Positions 1 to 10,803 of a DNA stretch of 64,000 nt are shown piece by piece. The notes under the pieces are model-generated. The model was not told the DNA's origin. It saw nothing but the letters and a program-made list of their open reading frames with translations, and did not search any database. Position 1 is the stretch's first letter. Every line of letters begins with the position of its first letter. Made by a program: the position numbers and the translations under genes. Source of the DNA: Eucommia ulmoides (Eukaryota; Streptophyta; Magnoliopsida; Garryales; Eucommiaceae); the NCBI GenBank assembly GCA_016647705.1, contig CM028328.1:4489311-4553310 (forward strand). The letters are read 5' to 3'.

Positions 1-660
1 ATTTGGCGGACATTTTAGAAATCAAGTTGCAGTTTTGAGTTTTTTCAAACAGTTTGCCGAACAGGTACTTATTGCTAGCTCAACCGATTGATGAACCTAA
101 GAGTCATTCAGTAGTGGAGCTATTAAGTGTTCGGGGGATGTAAGCCCCACTTTACTTTTTTTTTTTAAAAAAAAAAATCAATTAAAATTCTTTAAAATCT
201 TACATGAACCTCCATAATTTATAAAAATATTTAAAAACTTTCAAAAAAAAAAAAAATTAGCTCTCCCAACCAATTTTCTGGATCCGTTGCTAGAGCCATT
301 CGAAAGTGTTGAATCTCACGTCGTTTGTGTTACCGAATCCTGGGTTATACATAAAGCCGAGCTCACGACAGTGGAGACGATGGCGGTGGTGGTGATGATG
401 GAAGTTCACTTCTTCAATAGAGAGGGGGGGAGGGAGAAAGAAAAAATATATAGAAAGGTAAGGGTATTATAGTAATTCTATTAATTTTATTTTATTTTAA
501 AATTATTAATAAAAGGTTAAAAAGATAATTAACCAACATTTTCCTTCGGCAAGAGGTCACTGTAGTATTTGTTAAAACACATGGGATTACAATAGTCATC
601 GTCTCAAATACAGGGGGTGTGACTCGTAATTTCCCTAGGATTCTCTGCCATATTTACTAT
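1..660. other. AT-rich intergenic stretch, no gene seen
   Basis: This stretch holds poly-A/poly-T runs near 160-175 and 246-258 and a short GGT/GAT-rich piece near 380-405. One short reading frame crosses 287-472, but its product is low-complexity and matches no family I know. I see no exon structure or mobile element with clear ends. Confidence 0.5.
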
Positions 661-670
661 GTTTCGCCCT

Positions 671-840
671 CAGGATAAATTGTGGATAGGAGGATATGAG
701 ATGGAGATATTTGAAATCTATAAAAGCCTTCTGATTGGTTCATCAATAAACTTGTGGCCATCAACATTTTACCAACCACAAATATTTCTTTCAGGCTGTC
801 TTAACCACACATCTCTCTGATTCTTGTTTGTTCTATAAAT
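671..840 (+). promoter_or_regulatory. Lhcb3 promoter: GATA cluster, CCAAT box, TATA box
   Basis: Four GATA cores lie within 36 bases (674, 685, 693, 706). They are followed by an inverted CCAAT box (ATTGG at 734-738) and a TATAAAT at 834-840, about 118 bases before the ATG. GATA/I-box repeats between a CCAAT box and a TATA box are the known arrangement of light-regulated LHC gene promoters. A second TATAAAAG lies at 719-726, but it would give an unusually long leader. Light regulation is inferred from the motifs and the gene's identity. Confidence 0.6.
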
Positions 841-957
841 AAATACAACTGATTTTCCTGAAGCTCCCAGATTGCAGCTACAAACCCTTTCTAGAACAGT
901 CGTTTAATTTTGTGTGTGGAGGAGGGTAGAAATTGAATTTGTTGGTCTTGAGTGAAA

Positions 958-1086
958 ATGGCGTTTGCAGGTGTTGCCAGCTCCAGCACTGTTGTTCGGG
1001 CAACCCCATTTTTGGGCCAAACCAGGGTGCAGAAGTCCAAGCAACTTAGAGATGTTGTGGCTTTCGGTTCCAAAATCACCATGGTC

Positions 1087-1120
<34 letters not shown>

Positions 1121-3254
1121 GTGTGTGTGTCTATCTATCTATGTGTGTGTTGGTTTTATCCTACGTTAGATGTAGAAGGGGCTGGTGGTCAGGTTGGTTA
1201 TAAGTGTGAAGAAAATCTTCACCTCATGAGATGGTAGATGGTTTTTGGGGTTTAGAGAGACCCGAGACTACCTCAAACTGGTATCAGAGTTTAGATTAAA
1301 ATAACTTTGGTCTAATAGCTAAAAGGGAGAGACTAGTCAAGAGTTAGTCATGCGAAGGCTTGAGAGGGAGATTGTTGAGTTTATCTCACGTAGAAGGAGA
1401 TGATAGTTAGGTTAAAAATGTGAAGGAAAATTTCATTTCATGAGTTAACTTTTAGAATGAGTTAATTTTTGGGATTGAGAAAGGCCAAGACCACCCCACC
1501 CCACAGTGTGTGCGCTTGTGTATTGGTATATTTATGTGGTAGTGTCTGTTATGTGACTAGAAATTTGGGATTTTGCTTCTCTGAGTTGAGTGAGAGGGAT
1601 TTTTGGCGTCCATTTGTGTATAAAATTGCATATGTTAAGTGACTGAAACTCTCTCTCTCTCTCTCTCTCTCTTAGCGTTTGTTTTTTTTTTTTCTTTGGG
1701 GGGGGGAAGAGTTTTACTCTAAGGCGTGTCTGAGTCAACTTATGCGCACTTTGACTAATCACTTCATATGGCGATCTCAAAGGCACACTTCCCCACATCG
1801 ATTTGGTGCATTCGGGATTAAATTCAAAATTTAATTCCTGGAGAGCTCCTAAAGAGTCAAATCCTGAGTTTGTGTGACTGTTCATGTGCTTTTGTGTATA
1901 TGATTTGTATCTGTTAAATGGCTAAAATTTTGGATTCTGCTTCTCTCTCTCTCTCTGTGGTTGAAGTTGTTACTAAAATGGTGGTTTATGCTTGTGACTT
2001 GAAACAGTCGAATGATCTGTGGTATGGACCAGACAGAGTCAAGTACTTGGGACCCTTTTCAGCTCAGACTCCCTCCTACTTGACCGGAGAATTCCCCGGT
2101 GATTACGGTTGGGACACTGCCGGTTTATCCGCTGATCCCGAGGCCTTTGCCAGGAACAGGGCTCTTGAGGTAATTTCAACCTCCTACTTCCGACTCTAAC
2201 CAGTAAATTATTATTTGGTTTGCAATTTGAAAGCAGTTTTTGGGTTAATTCTAATATAGTTCTATGTTTGGAAAGATGTAATTATAGGTTGGCGTCCGTT
2301 TTGTGTTTTTGTTCTAAAAATTTGGGAACAAAACATAAACAATTTTTTCCTTTTTTTCTATATTTTTGTTTCTGTTCTAAGCTTTTTTAGAATAGAAACA
2401 GAAACTTAGGAAAAAAAACACTAAATGTCACCCAATAACCAAAAACGGAAGAATTTTGCAGTTACAAACTAAACAGACCGGTTTGAAACCTAAGCTGATC
2501 AAATTGACGAAATTTTTATCGTTTTGGAAAAATTATTATGTTATCCTTCAAATAAATTCACTTACCATTTTTTATTCATATTTTCTTTCTTTATTTTTTA
2601 ATCCCTCAAATAAGATTTTAGACTTTCAGTCAGGGATTGAACCAATGAAAGACTCGGGGAGCCTACGACCCCCTTATTTTTTTATTTATTTTTTACACTT
2701 ATATCTCCTATACTTACAATAAGAAATTTTTTTTTTGCTAACAGGTTATCCACGGGCGGTGGGCCATGCTCGGAGCTCTGGGCTGCATCACCCCAGAAGT
2801 CCTCGAAAAATGGGTCCGTGTCGACTTCAAAGAGCCAGTCTGGTTCAAAGCTGGAGCCCAAATCTTCTCCGAGGGAGGATTGGACTATTTGGGAAACCCT
2901 AACCTCGTCCATGCCCAAAGCATTCTCGCCGTCCTAGGTTTCCAAGTTGTCCTAATGGGCCTCGTGGAGGGATTTAGAATCAACGGTCTTCCCGGTGTAG
3001 GAGAAGGAAACAACCTCTATCCGGGCGGGCAATATTTTGACCCGTTGGGCTTGGCCGATGATCCGGTGACTTTTGCTGAGCTAAAGGTGAAGGAGATCAA
3101 GAATGGAAGACTAGCCATGTTTTCCATGTTTGGGTTCTTTGTTCAAGCCATTGTGACAGGGAAAGGGCCTTTAGAGAACTTGTTGGACCATTTGGATAAC
3201 CCTGTTGCTAATAACGCTTGGGTCTATGCCACTAAGTTTGTGCCTGGCTCTTAA
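958..3254 (+). CDS. LHCB3: Chlorophyll a/b-binding protein, LHCII type III
   Basis: Three exons (958-1083, 2008-2169, 2745-3254), all joined in phase 0 at GT-AG introns, encode 265 aa, the usual Lhcb3 length. Residues 1 to about 40 are a Ser/Thr-rich plastid transit peptide. The mature protein starts near [15 protein letters not shown], with the WYGPDR trimerisation motif at 47-52. It lacks the basic Thr-containing phosphorylation site of Lhcb1 and Lhcb2, which is diagnostic of type III. Helix B starts at E96-x4-R101, helix C spans about 152-172, and helix A carries the E213/R218 pair of the ExxNGR motif. The product binds chlorophyll in LHCII trimers attached to photosystem II in the thylakoid. 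An upstream in-frame GTG was not used as start because ATG at 958 matches the family. Intron 1 holds CT/TA/TG microsatellites and a repeat fragment; intron 2 holds a MITE. Confidence 0.96.
1087..1152 (+). repeat. Compound microsatellite (CT)n(TA)n(TG)n in Lhcb3 intron 1
   Basis: Directly after the exon 1 donor is a run of CT, then TA, then TG dinucleotides, then CTAT units. Further CT runs lie at 1647-1671 and 1942-1957 in the same intron. Confidence 0.9.
1155..1480 (+). repeat. Dispersed repeat fragment in Lhcb3 intron 1 (TRIM/LTR-like)
   Basis: The text around 1180-1235 (GGTTATAAGTGTGAAGA, then CACCTCATGAGATGG) matches the reverse complement of 13630-13680. A second half-copy follows from about 1372 (TTGAGTTTATCTCACGTAG). 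Similar text starting TTGAGTTTAT...CACATCGG flanks many plant TRIM and LTR remnants. No intact ends were found, so I treat it as a fossil fragment. Confidence 0.5.
2287..2436. mobile_element. MITE copy, GTGTTTxTGTTC family, Lhcb3 intron 2
   Basis: Left end GGTTGGCGTCCGTTTTGTG and the reverse complement of the right end (TTGGGTGACATTTAGTG) are imperfect inverted repeats. The interior carries the TGGGAACAAAA text seen in many other copies in this window. About 150 bp. Confidence 0.6.
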
Positions 3255-5497
3255 AATCAAATTTGATGGTGTATTTTTTTTTGTTTTTTTCATTTCTACC
3301 TATAAGAATCTTTGTGTGAACGTATTTTTAGAAGAATGAAAGGGACATTTTGCATATTTTTTTTTATTTATTTTTAACACGTTATGGATTCCAGAGCTCA
3401 TACAATAATCAAATAAAAGTCATTTCCATCATATTTTTTTTAACGAAAACACCAATTCTCCAATTCCGTGAATACATAATGTTTATGATAAAATTGTTTT
3501 GAATAATTTTTTTCCGCGCTCACTATCACTATAAATAGTTACTATCACTGCCACCATCACTTAACACACTACTATCGCATCAAAAATCACCACGATCATC
3601 GTCTACTAGTATTGTTGCCACTACAAACATTCACCACCACAATACATGATTATCACTACTACAAACATTCACCATAGTTACAACCATTGTCTAACATTAC
3701 AACAAACATTCATTATTACTGTCACCACCATAGCATACATTCATTATCATCATCACCACCACCAAATAAAAATACCATTGCATTAAAATCACCATCACTT
3801 ATCACAACTGCCGTCAACCACAACATTAAACATTCAATATCACCTCCATCGTCACCGCCACATCAAATAATCAAAAATCAACAACAAATAATCAAAACTA
3901 TGTAACTAAAAATACCAAAACAACAAAATAATAATAATAAATTAAGAGAAAATATTATAATAACAAAATCAACAAGTATTCAAATGACATATAAATTGAA
4001 AAGCAATAACAAGAAATTTGTTCAAAACAAAATCAAAATAACTTAGTTATAGTAAAATTTATAATAGTAAAAATTCAGATTTTAAGTAATAAACAACAAA
4101 TATTTAATAAACCGTAAGGAAAAACAAAATGGAAAATAATCTGCAAACCATATATAATTTCTAGATCTTGAAATCAAAAAATAGGGAGAGATTTTATTAG
4201 ATCACTAGATCTAGCCGCACCATATCTGACTGATCTGGTGAGGGTAGTGTTTTTCTATGCTGAGAGAGGGAAATCTGGCCAGATTTGGAACCAGGTCTTA
4301 TTGTTTCGATGCAAGTGATGCAATGGTAGTGGTCAAATGTTTGACGCATGTGACATAGTGGTGGCTATACGGTGATTGAGCGATGCTGCCATAGCCTATT
4401 GGTGGTGGTGGTGATTGTGTGATGTTCGATGGTGGTGACCTAGAGACATTGTGGTGGCAATGAGATGCACGGCGGATGATGCATTGGTGGAGTGATGGTG
4501 GCGCAACCAGGTGGTGGTGGTGGTGATTGTGGTGGAAACACGAGAGAGAGAGAAATGAGGGGTTGTGTATATAATGAAAATTAGTTTTTTAAGGGTAGTT
4601 TTGGAATATCAATTTTAATTAATGGGGTTTTCTTAATTTTTTTTATATAAATATTATTTTCTCCAAGTTTGCGGCATGTGATTTTTTTTTTCGTTTGTTT
4701 TCGTAATTAGTATATAACGCTAGTGTGTCCATTGTTTGAGTGTCTTCCTTCTCACGAAAGGAAAAAAAAGACTGTCTTTTCTCATCTAAAAGGAAATTCC
4801 GATATTTATAAGTTAAAATTCAAAACGAAATTTGTAAAATTCTTCAAAATGTCAAAGCAGTATTGAAGGTCATAAAATGATATTTCCATATCTTTTTTTA
4901 TTTGTTTTTATACATATGTTAGGAGAGAGAGTTGAACTATCGATCTTCCACAAAGAAGATAAGTTAGATATCTATTAGGTTACAAGACTTGGGATACATC
5001 TCCATATCTCTCCTAATTTGTTTTTCGCAAATCCTTCTCAATATGAAATTACATAAATATAATAATTTCAAAAAAAAATTAAAAGGAAAAATTACAATTT
5101 CATCAAAAAAAATAATTCAAAATTTCAATAATCCTATTAATTTCAAATTTGATGAATTTATCAAATTTCTTATCGAAGGCGTTCTTGATTCAAGAGCGTC
5201 TATAAGTTGTAATTTGACAAATTCGAAATCGACAAATTCCGGATCCCCAAACGGGCAACAAATCGACAAAACTGAATTTACAAAATGCTTTTTATATAAA
5301 TCAAATCATACGATACGAGTTTTTCACAAACGGAGAGAACAACGATCCTCTTCCATAATTTCTTCTCACACCACTTCCCTAAACTACTGACACACTCGAA
5401 ATTTGTTCAAAGAACGGCGCATAAACCCTAAAAGACAAAGAATTTCAACAAAACATCGAAAACCCAATTTACCTACCATCGATCGGAGTTTATTTAG
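3255..5497. other. Intergenic: trinucleotide-rich low-complexity block
   Basis: After the Lhcb3 stop there are candidate poly-A signals near 3337 and 3405-3415. From about 3520 to 3910 the + strand is packed with ATC/CAC/ACA/ACT triplets. From about 4320 to 4545 it is packed with the mirror-sense GGT/GTG/GAT triplets. The two blocks could be decayed arms of a foldback element or two separate microsatellites. The open frame at 4989-5390 is AT-rich and matches nothing I know. The stretch next to 5498 should hold the 3' UTR of the minus-strand myosin-tail gene. Confidence 0.45.
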
Positions 5498-8400
5498 CTA
5501 GTGTCTCTTGCTTTTCTTCCCCCACCATCTTCGGAAACTTTTATCCACCTCTAAATGACCAAATTTCTTGAGTTTGGCCTTTGTTTCATGTAACCTAACC
5601 TTGTACTCTTTCTTCCAATCCTCAAACCTTTGTTTCAGCCTTCGAAATTCTTCGCCAGGATTTGAAAATGGCGATCGTCCCGATTTGGCATCGATAATGG
5701 CTTTGGCTTCCTCCTCAAAACTCTGTCTTTTTTGCTCGAATTCCTTAATCAAGTGGCTGAAAGTGGTCCTGCCTTGATTTTGTTGTCTTGTTCCGAGTTC
5801 AGGAACAGAATTAGTGACTTTTAAAGAAGTGTTCCCGTTTGGAGTTTGTGTTCCCATGGAACTGTTCCCGTCGGAATCATAGTATAATGGTGTTGGAGGA
5901 TCGGCTAACCTTTTGTTTTGTCCAGCTCCTCCATTGTTGCCTGCAGCAAGAGCTGCCTTTGCCGCAGCCAGGCTCATCTGCATTGATGATACAAATATAT
6001 ATAGTCTCGGTGTCATTGGTTCGTTAAGGCGGCGTTTGATACTAGTTTTTTAAGTACTTCCTAAAATAAAGAATAATAATAATTTGAAAAAAAAAAAGGT
6101 AATCTTAGAAAAAACAGAAAGTAAAAAAATCAAAATTATGTTGGATAATATAGAGATAATATCTTAGTATCGTCACTACAATTGATCTGATAATCCAAAA
6201 AGAAACATCGAAAAAAACAAAAATAACTCTTTTTTGCTTTTCAGAAAAAAATTACTTAAAATCATTTTTCTTATTAAAGTATTTTTTTTTAAGCGAAAAA
6301 TAAACGCTACTTTTAAAATTTAGTGCTTATTTTGCTTAAAAGCGAAAAAATACTTAAGAAAAGTGTTACCAAACGATGCCTAAATTTAAGATAAATTCGA
6401 ACAAAAACAGACAAAAGGGGAAAAAATGTGCTCTTCTTCTGTTCCCAAATTACTAGATCAAATTTATAGGAATCTAGGCCTCGTTTCTGTTTGATGTTTC
6501 CTTACCCTAGAAAGAAACTTGTTTCTGTTCTGTTCCATTTTTTTTTTTGGAACAAAATTTTGAGAAAATAACAGATTTGTTCCCAGATTTCTGCTTCTAT
6601 TCCAAGTTTTCAGGGAATAGAGAGAGTTATTTGGGAACAAAAACACTAAACAAACGCCACCCGGAGAGTTTTGTTCCAGTTCCTAGAAGAAAACTTGAAA
6701 CAGAAACAGATTTATAATACCAAACAAACACCACCTAAAATTTGGACAACTTGTACTAGATCAATCTGCCTATTTATCTCCAATTTTCTTGATTTTGCAC
6801 CATGATAAAATAAGAAAAATTCAAAAAAAAAAAAACTCACTTGCAAAGAAGTGATCTGGCTTTGCCAAATGTCCTCCATTGATCTGATCTTGGCCTCATG
6901 CTCCAGCCACCGTTCCTCAAATTGTTGGGCTTGCTCGCGCAACTCCCGATTTTCCTCTTCCTTATGCCTGATCGTCTCCTCTGCCTCCACAACACGCCTT
7001 TGAATCTCCTCAAAAGCCGATGATACAAGCTCAACATACTCCTCTGGTATACCCTGCACAATGGAAAAGAATTAAATGGGGTGTGTGTGTGTGTATAGGT
7101 ATATATATTAGAATATGAAAATTGGACAAATGCCAAAGAATCCGCCCCAAGCACTTAGGACCTGTTTGATTGTCCTTCAGATCGCGATTTGTACCATTTT
7201 TTAATCAAGCACCGTTTGGTAATAATGCTTTTATAAGAACTTTTTTGCTTAAAAAGCAAAAAAAATTACTTATTTTTAAAAGTAGCGTTTGTTTCACACT
7301 TAAAAAATTACTTCTGAAAATTTGAAAAAAAAAAAAAAAGTAAAAACATAATTTTTAAGTACCTTTTAAAAAAAAAAAGCAAAAAATAGTTATATATATA
7401 TACACGTGGGATATTGTCTTTCAGTATCTATTCGCTTACCAATAAACCATTGATGGAGATCGATGGATTAAGACATCTTCATCGACTTTTTTTTTTCTTC
7501 CCAATTTTATATGATCTTTTTCTGGTTAAGAGATCATTTACGAGGATAATACTAAATTATAATCTCTACACTATTAAACATACTTGTGAATTTTGTTTTT
7601 GCTTTACAGTAAAAGTACTTTTGTGTTAAATAACGTTTTTGCTTATAAAAACCCTAAACTAAGTTACCAAACAGTAATTTGTGATTTTTTTAATTCCTTA
7701 TAAAAACTAAACACACTCAAATTAGCTAACTAACCATTATGGTTCTAGTTTAACTGCTATGTTTTCTCGTCTACCTGGAATTAAATAGGGCTAAAAGTTT
7801 ACCTAAATTATGCTTAGATCGAGAGATGTGCCAATGAATTCGGCACTAATAAGATAAGTTAGACAAACCAAACAAATCTTTTCAGGCCTTTCCGTTTTGG
7901 GAACTTTGTTGTTCTTAGAATACATATACATACATATATAATATGTATTGGTTTATAACAATAGGACTAATGCTCAAGAATCAGCTCCAAGCACTTAGGA
8001 CCCGTTTGGTTGTCCTTCAAGTAGCGATTTTTACCATTTTTTACTTCAGTCAATTTATGAATCATAATATTTTTTTGTTTTGTTATAAAAAAAATAAAAG
8101 GGCGGTCTGGTACTACAAAACTCTGCTATGCGTAGAGTCCGGAGAAAAATCGAACCACTTGGGTCTATTGTGCGTAGTTATACCTTGCTTTGCAAGAGAC
8201 TATTTCCACAACTCAAACATGTGACCTCGACGTCACATAGCGACAACTTCTACTGTTGCGCCAAGGCTCCCTCATCCAAATTAGCAGACTAACCAAACGA
8301 GTCTTTAAGCTGAGTGAGAGAGAGAGAGAGAGGGGGGGGGGGAGGGATTTAATTCAAGTAATTATACCTTCACTTCTAAAATCGATGTGGTTGGCGTTCG

Positions 8401-10001
8401 CCCAAAATTTGTATCAACACTTAAATTTTTCATACTCTTCATATGACCGAAACGCCTTCGAGCAATCCTTCCACGAATTACTACAAAAATTTCAGACATG
8501 TTAGATTAGAAACCTTAAATCCCATTAACCTTAAATTTTGATTTGTCAAATGATTGACATGAACTTTACCAGATTGAAGATGAATAACTGCCTTTAGTAG
8601 TTTATCATCAGGTGTTCCATAAACACCCCGTTGCTTCGATTTTATCAACAAATCATAATACTCTCTTCTCCTATTTTCACCACGAATAACTGCAATAACA
8701 AGGTAATCTTAATGCGTTAGATCATGGCATTTGTTTAGTGTTTCTGTTCCTAAATTTGCATTTCTATTTCCTACAAAAAACTTGGAAGTTTGGACAAAAA
8801 CAGAAATTTGGGTATAATTCTGTTGGGTACCCTAGATTTGATTTTAAAATCTGGGAACAGAACAGAAAGAGTTTGTCTTTTTTTTTTCTTTCCCATATTT
8901 CTATTTTTGTTCCCATATTTTTGGAAACAAAAAAACAGAAACATCATGAAACCAGTGAAATTGATGAACCTTGAGATAAAAAAGGTAATTCTGAGATTAA
9001 AAGAAAAAAGTAATTTGGAACCGAACATTGTTTTTTTAAGTGTTTCTGTTCCCGGATTTATGTTTCTATAAATAGAAATTTGGCAACAATTCAGATCGGT
9101 TCATGAAAATTTGATCTAAAAATCTGGGAACATAGCATAGACAGACATTTTTTGTTCCCATATTTCTACTTTTGTTCCCAGAATTTTGGAAATAGAAACA
9201 ACAAACAGAAAAAAATTAAATTTTCATGAGATTAAAAAAGGAAATTTTGATTTCATCTTACATGATTGTAGAGTGATCACTCCAATCTTGAGTTCATTGA
9301 AGTATCGTCGATCCTGTTGACCACGGAATCGTTTCTGAATCTCAATTGCAACCTGTTGAATTTCTGTTCCCAAATCCTGAAAAATCATCCAAACAGAACT
9401 TTAAAAACAAAGGAAACAATTCACTTGAAACTGCAAATTGCTTCAAAATCTAAGCATGGTAATTATCAAATCAGACAACAGTTTTCTTCTAAGATCCCTA
9501 AAGCTAGAATTCATAGCAATTTCATATAAACCCTAATTCAATTTGTTCATAATCATCACCAAAATAGCCAATCAATCAAAGAGATGAACGAAAATTTCTT
9601 CTTCGTTTTACCTTTTTGATTAGATTAGGTACATTTGCATCGTCTTCTTCAGCTGATCTCTGATCTTCCATGGACGACAAAACGTACGGCGGTTCAGCAG
9701 ATTTAGCTTTTTTGAAAATTTCAGTTCCGAAACTATTACCTCTCGGATAGATTGATCGTTTAGCCTCTCTCGCTTCGCTGCTACATCTGTCGGAGCTCTC
9801 CGTTGCGTCGTTACCGACCTTGAAGTTCTTAGGCAACGACCGCTGCGCAGAAGGACGGCGAACCTTAGAGGTAGGACGAGGTCTGGACGGTAATGGCGGC
9901 GGCAAGTCCTTTGGCTTGTCGCCGTTGTCCATTCGCCGGAGATTCTCCAGCATTTCCTCCAGCGAGCTACGAATTACCGGAGCAGGCGAAACCGACAGCA
10001 T
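5498..10001 (-). CDS. Headless myosin VIII-like protein (neck and tail, no motor)
   Basis: Six exons on the minus strand (10001-9612, 9376-9262, 8689-8570, 8480-8368, 7053-6841, 5977-5498) splice at GT-AG sites into one uninterrupted frame of 476 aa. Residues 1-130 match the myosin VIII N-terminal extension (SSLEEMLENLRR, then PKDLPPPLPSRP). Residues 143-154, 166-177 and 206-218 are three IQ motifs (IQKRFRGQQDRR, LQSFIRGENRRR, LQSVIRGRIARRR), which bind calmodulin-like light chains. A coiled coil follows (about 255-330, through SMEDIWQSQITSLQ). The basic C-terminal tail ends in WWGKKSKRH, as in ATM1-type myosin VIII. The roughly 700-residue motor is absent, because N-terminal exon and first IQ exon are 235 bp apart. 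Full-length myosin VIII acts at plasmodesmata, endosomes and the cell plate. This form could only bind, dimerise or compete (inference). Start chosen at MLSVSP to match the family. Confidence 0.88.
6025..6382. mobile_element. MITE (GGCATCGTTTGGTAACAC family), myosin-tail intron
   Basis: Left end TAAGGCGGCGTTTGATACTA and right end GTGTTACCAAACGATGCCTA are imperfect inverted repeats, with AAGTACTT text inside both ends. It lies in the intron between the last two exons of the myosin-tail gene. Relatives lie at 21331-21499, 22300-22396 and 23419-23944. Confidence 0.65.
6474..6738. mobile_element. MITE copy with a second nested right end, same intron
   Basis: The left end TAGGCCTCGTTTCTGTTTGA pairs with AACACTAAACAAACGCCACC near 6645-6661. 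A second right-hand end (ACCAAACAAACACCACCTAA, 6720-6738) follows at once, suggesting one copy inserted beside or into another. Confidence 0.55.
8088..8277 (-). mobile_element. Au SINE (tRNA-derived SINE), minus strand
   Basis: Read on the minus strand it starts GGATGAGGGAGCCTTGGCGC, then has a promoter-A-like CGCAACAGTAGAAG and a promoter-B-like GAGGTCACATGTTTGAG. It continues through CTCTTGCA, CAATAGACCC and TCTCCGGAC, and ends in a T/A-rich tail. This is the order of parts of the Au SINE family, which is widespread in angiosperms. It sits in the intron between exons 4 and 5 of the myosin-tail gene, in sense with that gene. Many point differences from my memory of the consensus suggest an old copy. 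Confidence 0.85.
8725..9225. mobile_element. Overlapping MITE copies, GTTCCCATATTTCT family
   Basis: Two or three partial copies lie end to end in the intron between myosin-tail exons 2 and 3. The phrases TTTAGTGTTTCTGTTCC, TGGGAACAGAACAGAAAGAG and TTGTTCCCATATTTCTA recur (about 8738, 8840-8910, 9030-9060, 9150-9180). Exact borders cannot be set by eye. Confidence 0.5.
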
Positions 10002-10369
10002 CTTCAAACTGATAAAAATTTCAGTCACGAATCACAATTTTTGAACCTGAATCATACATAAAAACCAGGCGATCAATTCAAACCTAGCGTGATTTGAAGC
10101 TTGAGTTTAGTGATTGAACGAGAACCGGCGGGATAAGGCTAAATTTCTGAGATAGGAATTTCCCGAATCGTGTTTGATGATGAAAACCAGAAATTCATGG
10201 AAACAAACTTCAGGAGTAAATGGGGAAGTATGAGCTGTCAAAGAAATTCAAATTTGGGAAAACGACAATAATTTTGGGGCGAATTTGTTGCGCAAAACGT
10301 TGAGAGAATTGCTATTTTTCGCTACCGTCGAGGGTTTCTCCCAAATGAAAGCTCAATTCACAATACCGG

Positions 10370-10740
10370 ATTAAGAACAAGCAAGAGAGAGAGAGAGAAT
10401 CAATGGCGGAGATTGAAGAAAAACAAGCTTTCGAAAAAGTAGAGAGAGAAACTCGATTTCCGATATGAGATTAAGAACAAATCAGAGAGACAGACAGAGA
10501 TGGTAGTAATTTAGTGGCGGAAATTGAAGAAAAACAAGCTTCTGAAAAAGGAGAGAGAGATAGAGATGGAATTAATGGCGGAAATCGCAGGAAACCAAGC
10601 TTTTGAAAAAGAAATAGAGAGAGAGATAGAGACAGATATTCAATTAACAATTATGTGATTAAGAGCAAACCAGAGAGAGAGAGAGAGGATTAATGGCGGA
10701 AATTGACGGAAAAACAAGCTTTTGAAAAAGCTGAATTTTG
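10370..10740 (+). repeat. Four-copy degenerate repeat upstream of the myosin-tail gene
   Basis: A unit of about 38 bases, ATGGCGGAAATTGAAGAAAA followed by CAAGCTTTTGAAAAAG, occurs at 10403, 10514, 10575 and 10693. The copies are separated by GA-rich spacers (AGAGAGAGAGA). They lie 400-700 bases upstream of the myosin-tail start codon, so in its leader or promoter. I see no ORF linking the units. Confidence 0.85.
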
Positions 10741-10803
10741 TAGGGCGCTTTATCAGATAAGAATTCCAAGCTCTCGTTTTCGAGATAAACGAGAACGAAA
10801 TCA

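Noticed and set aside
952-957. In-frame GTG start two codons before the Lhcb3 ATG
   Set aside because: Plant LHC genes start with ATG and the family N-terminus aligns with ATG at 958.
4989-5390. Open frame of 133 codons
   Set aside because: AT-rich, Lys/Asn/Ile-biased, no known relatives, no splice or conservation signal.
9377-9611. Possibility that the myosin motor is encoded between exon 1 and the IQ exon
   Set aside because: Only 235 bases are available, versus roughly 2 kb of coding sequence needed, and no motor motif (P-loop GESGAGKT) was seen anywhere nearby.
10403-10740. ATGGCGGAAATTGAAG units as short coding exons
   Set aside because: The units are in different frames, separated by GA runs with stops, and no splice sites link them.
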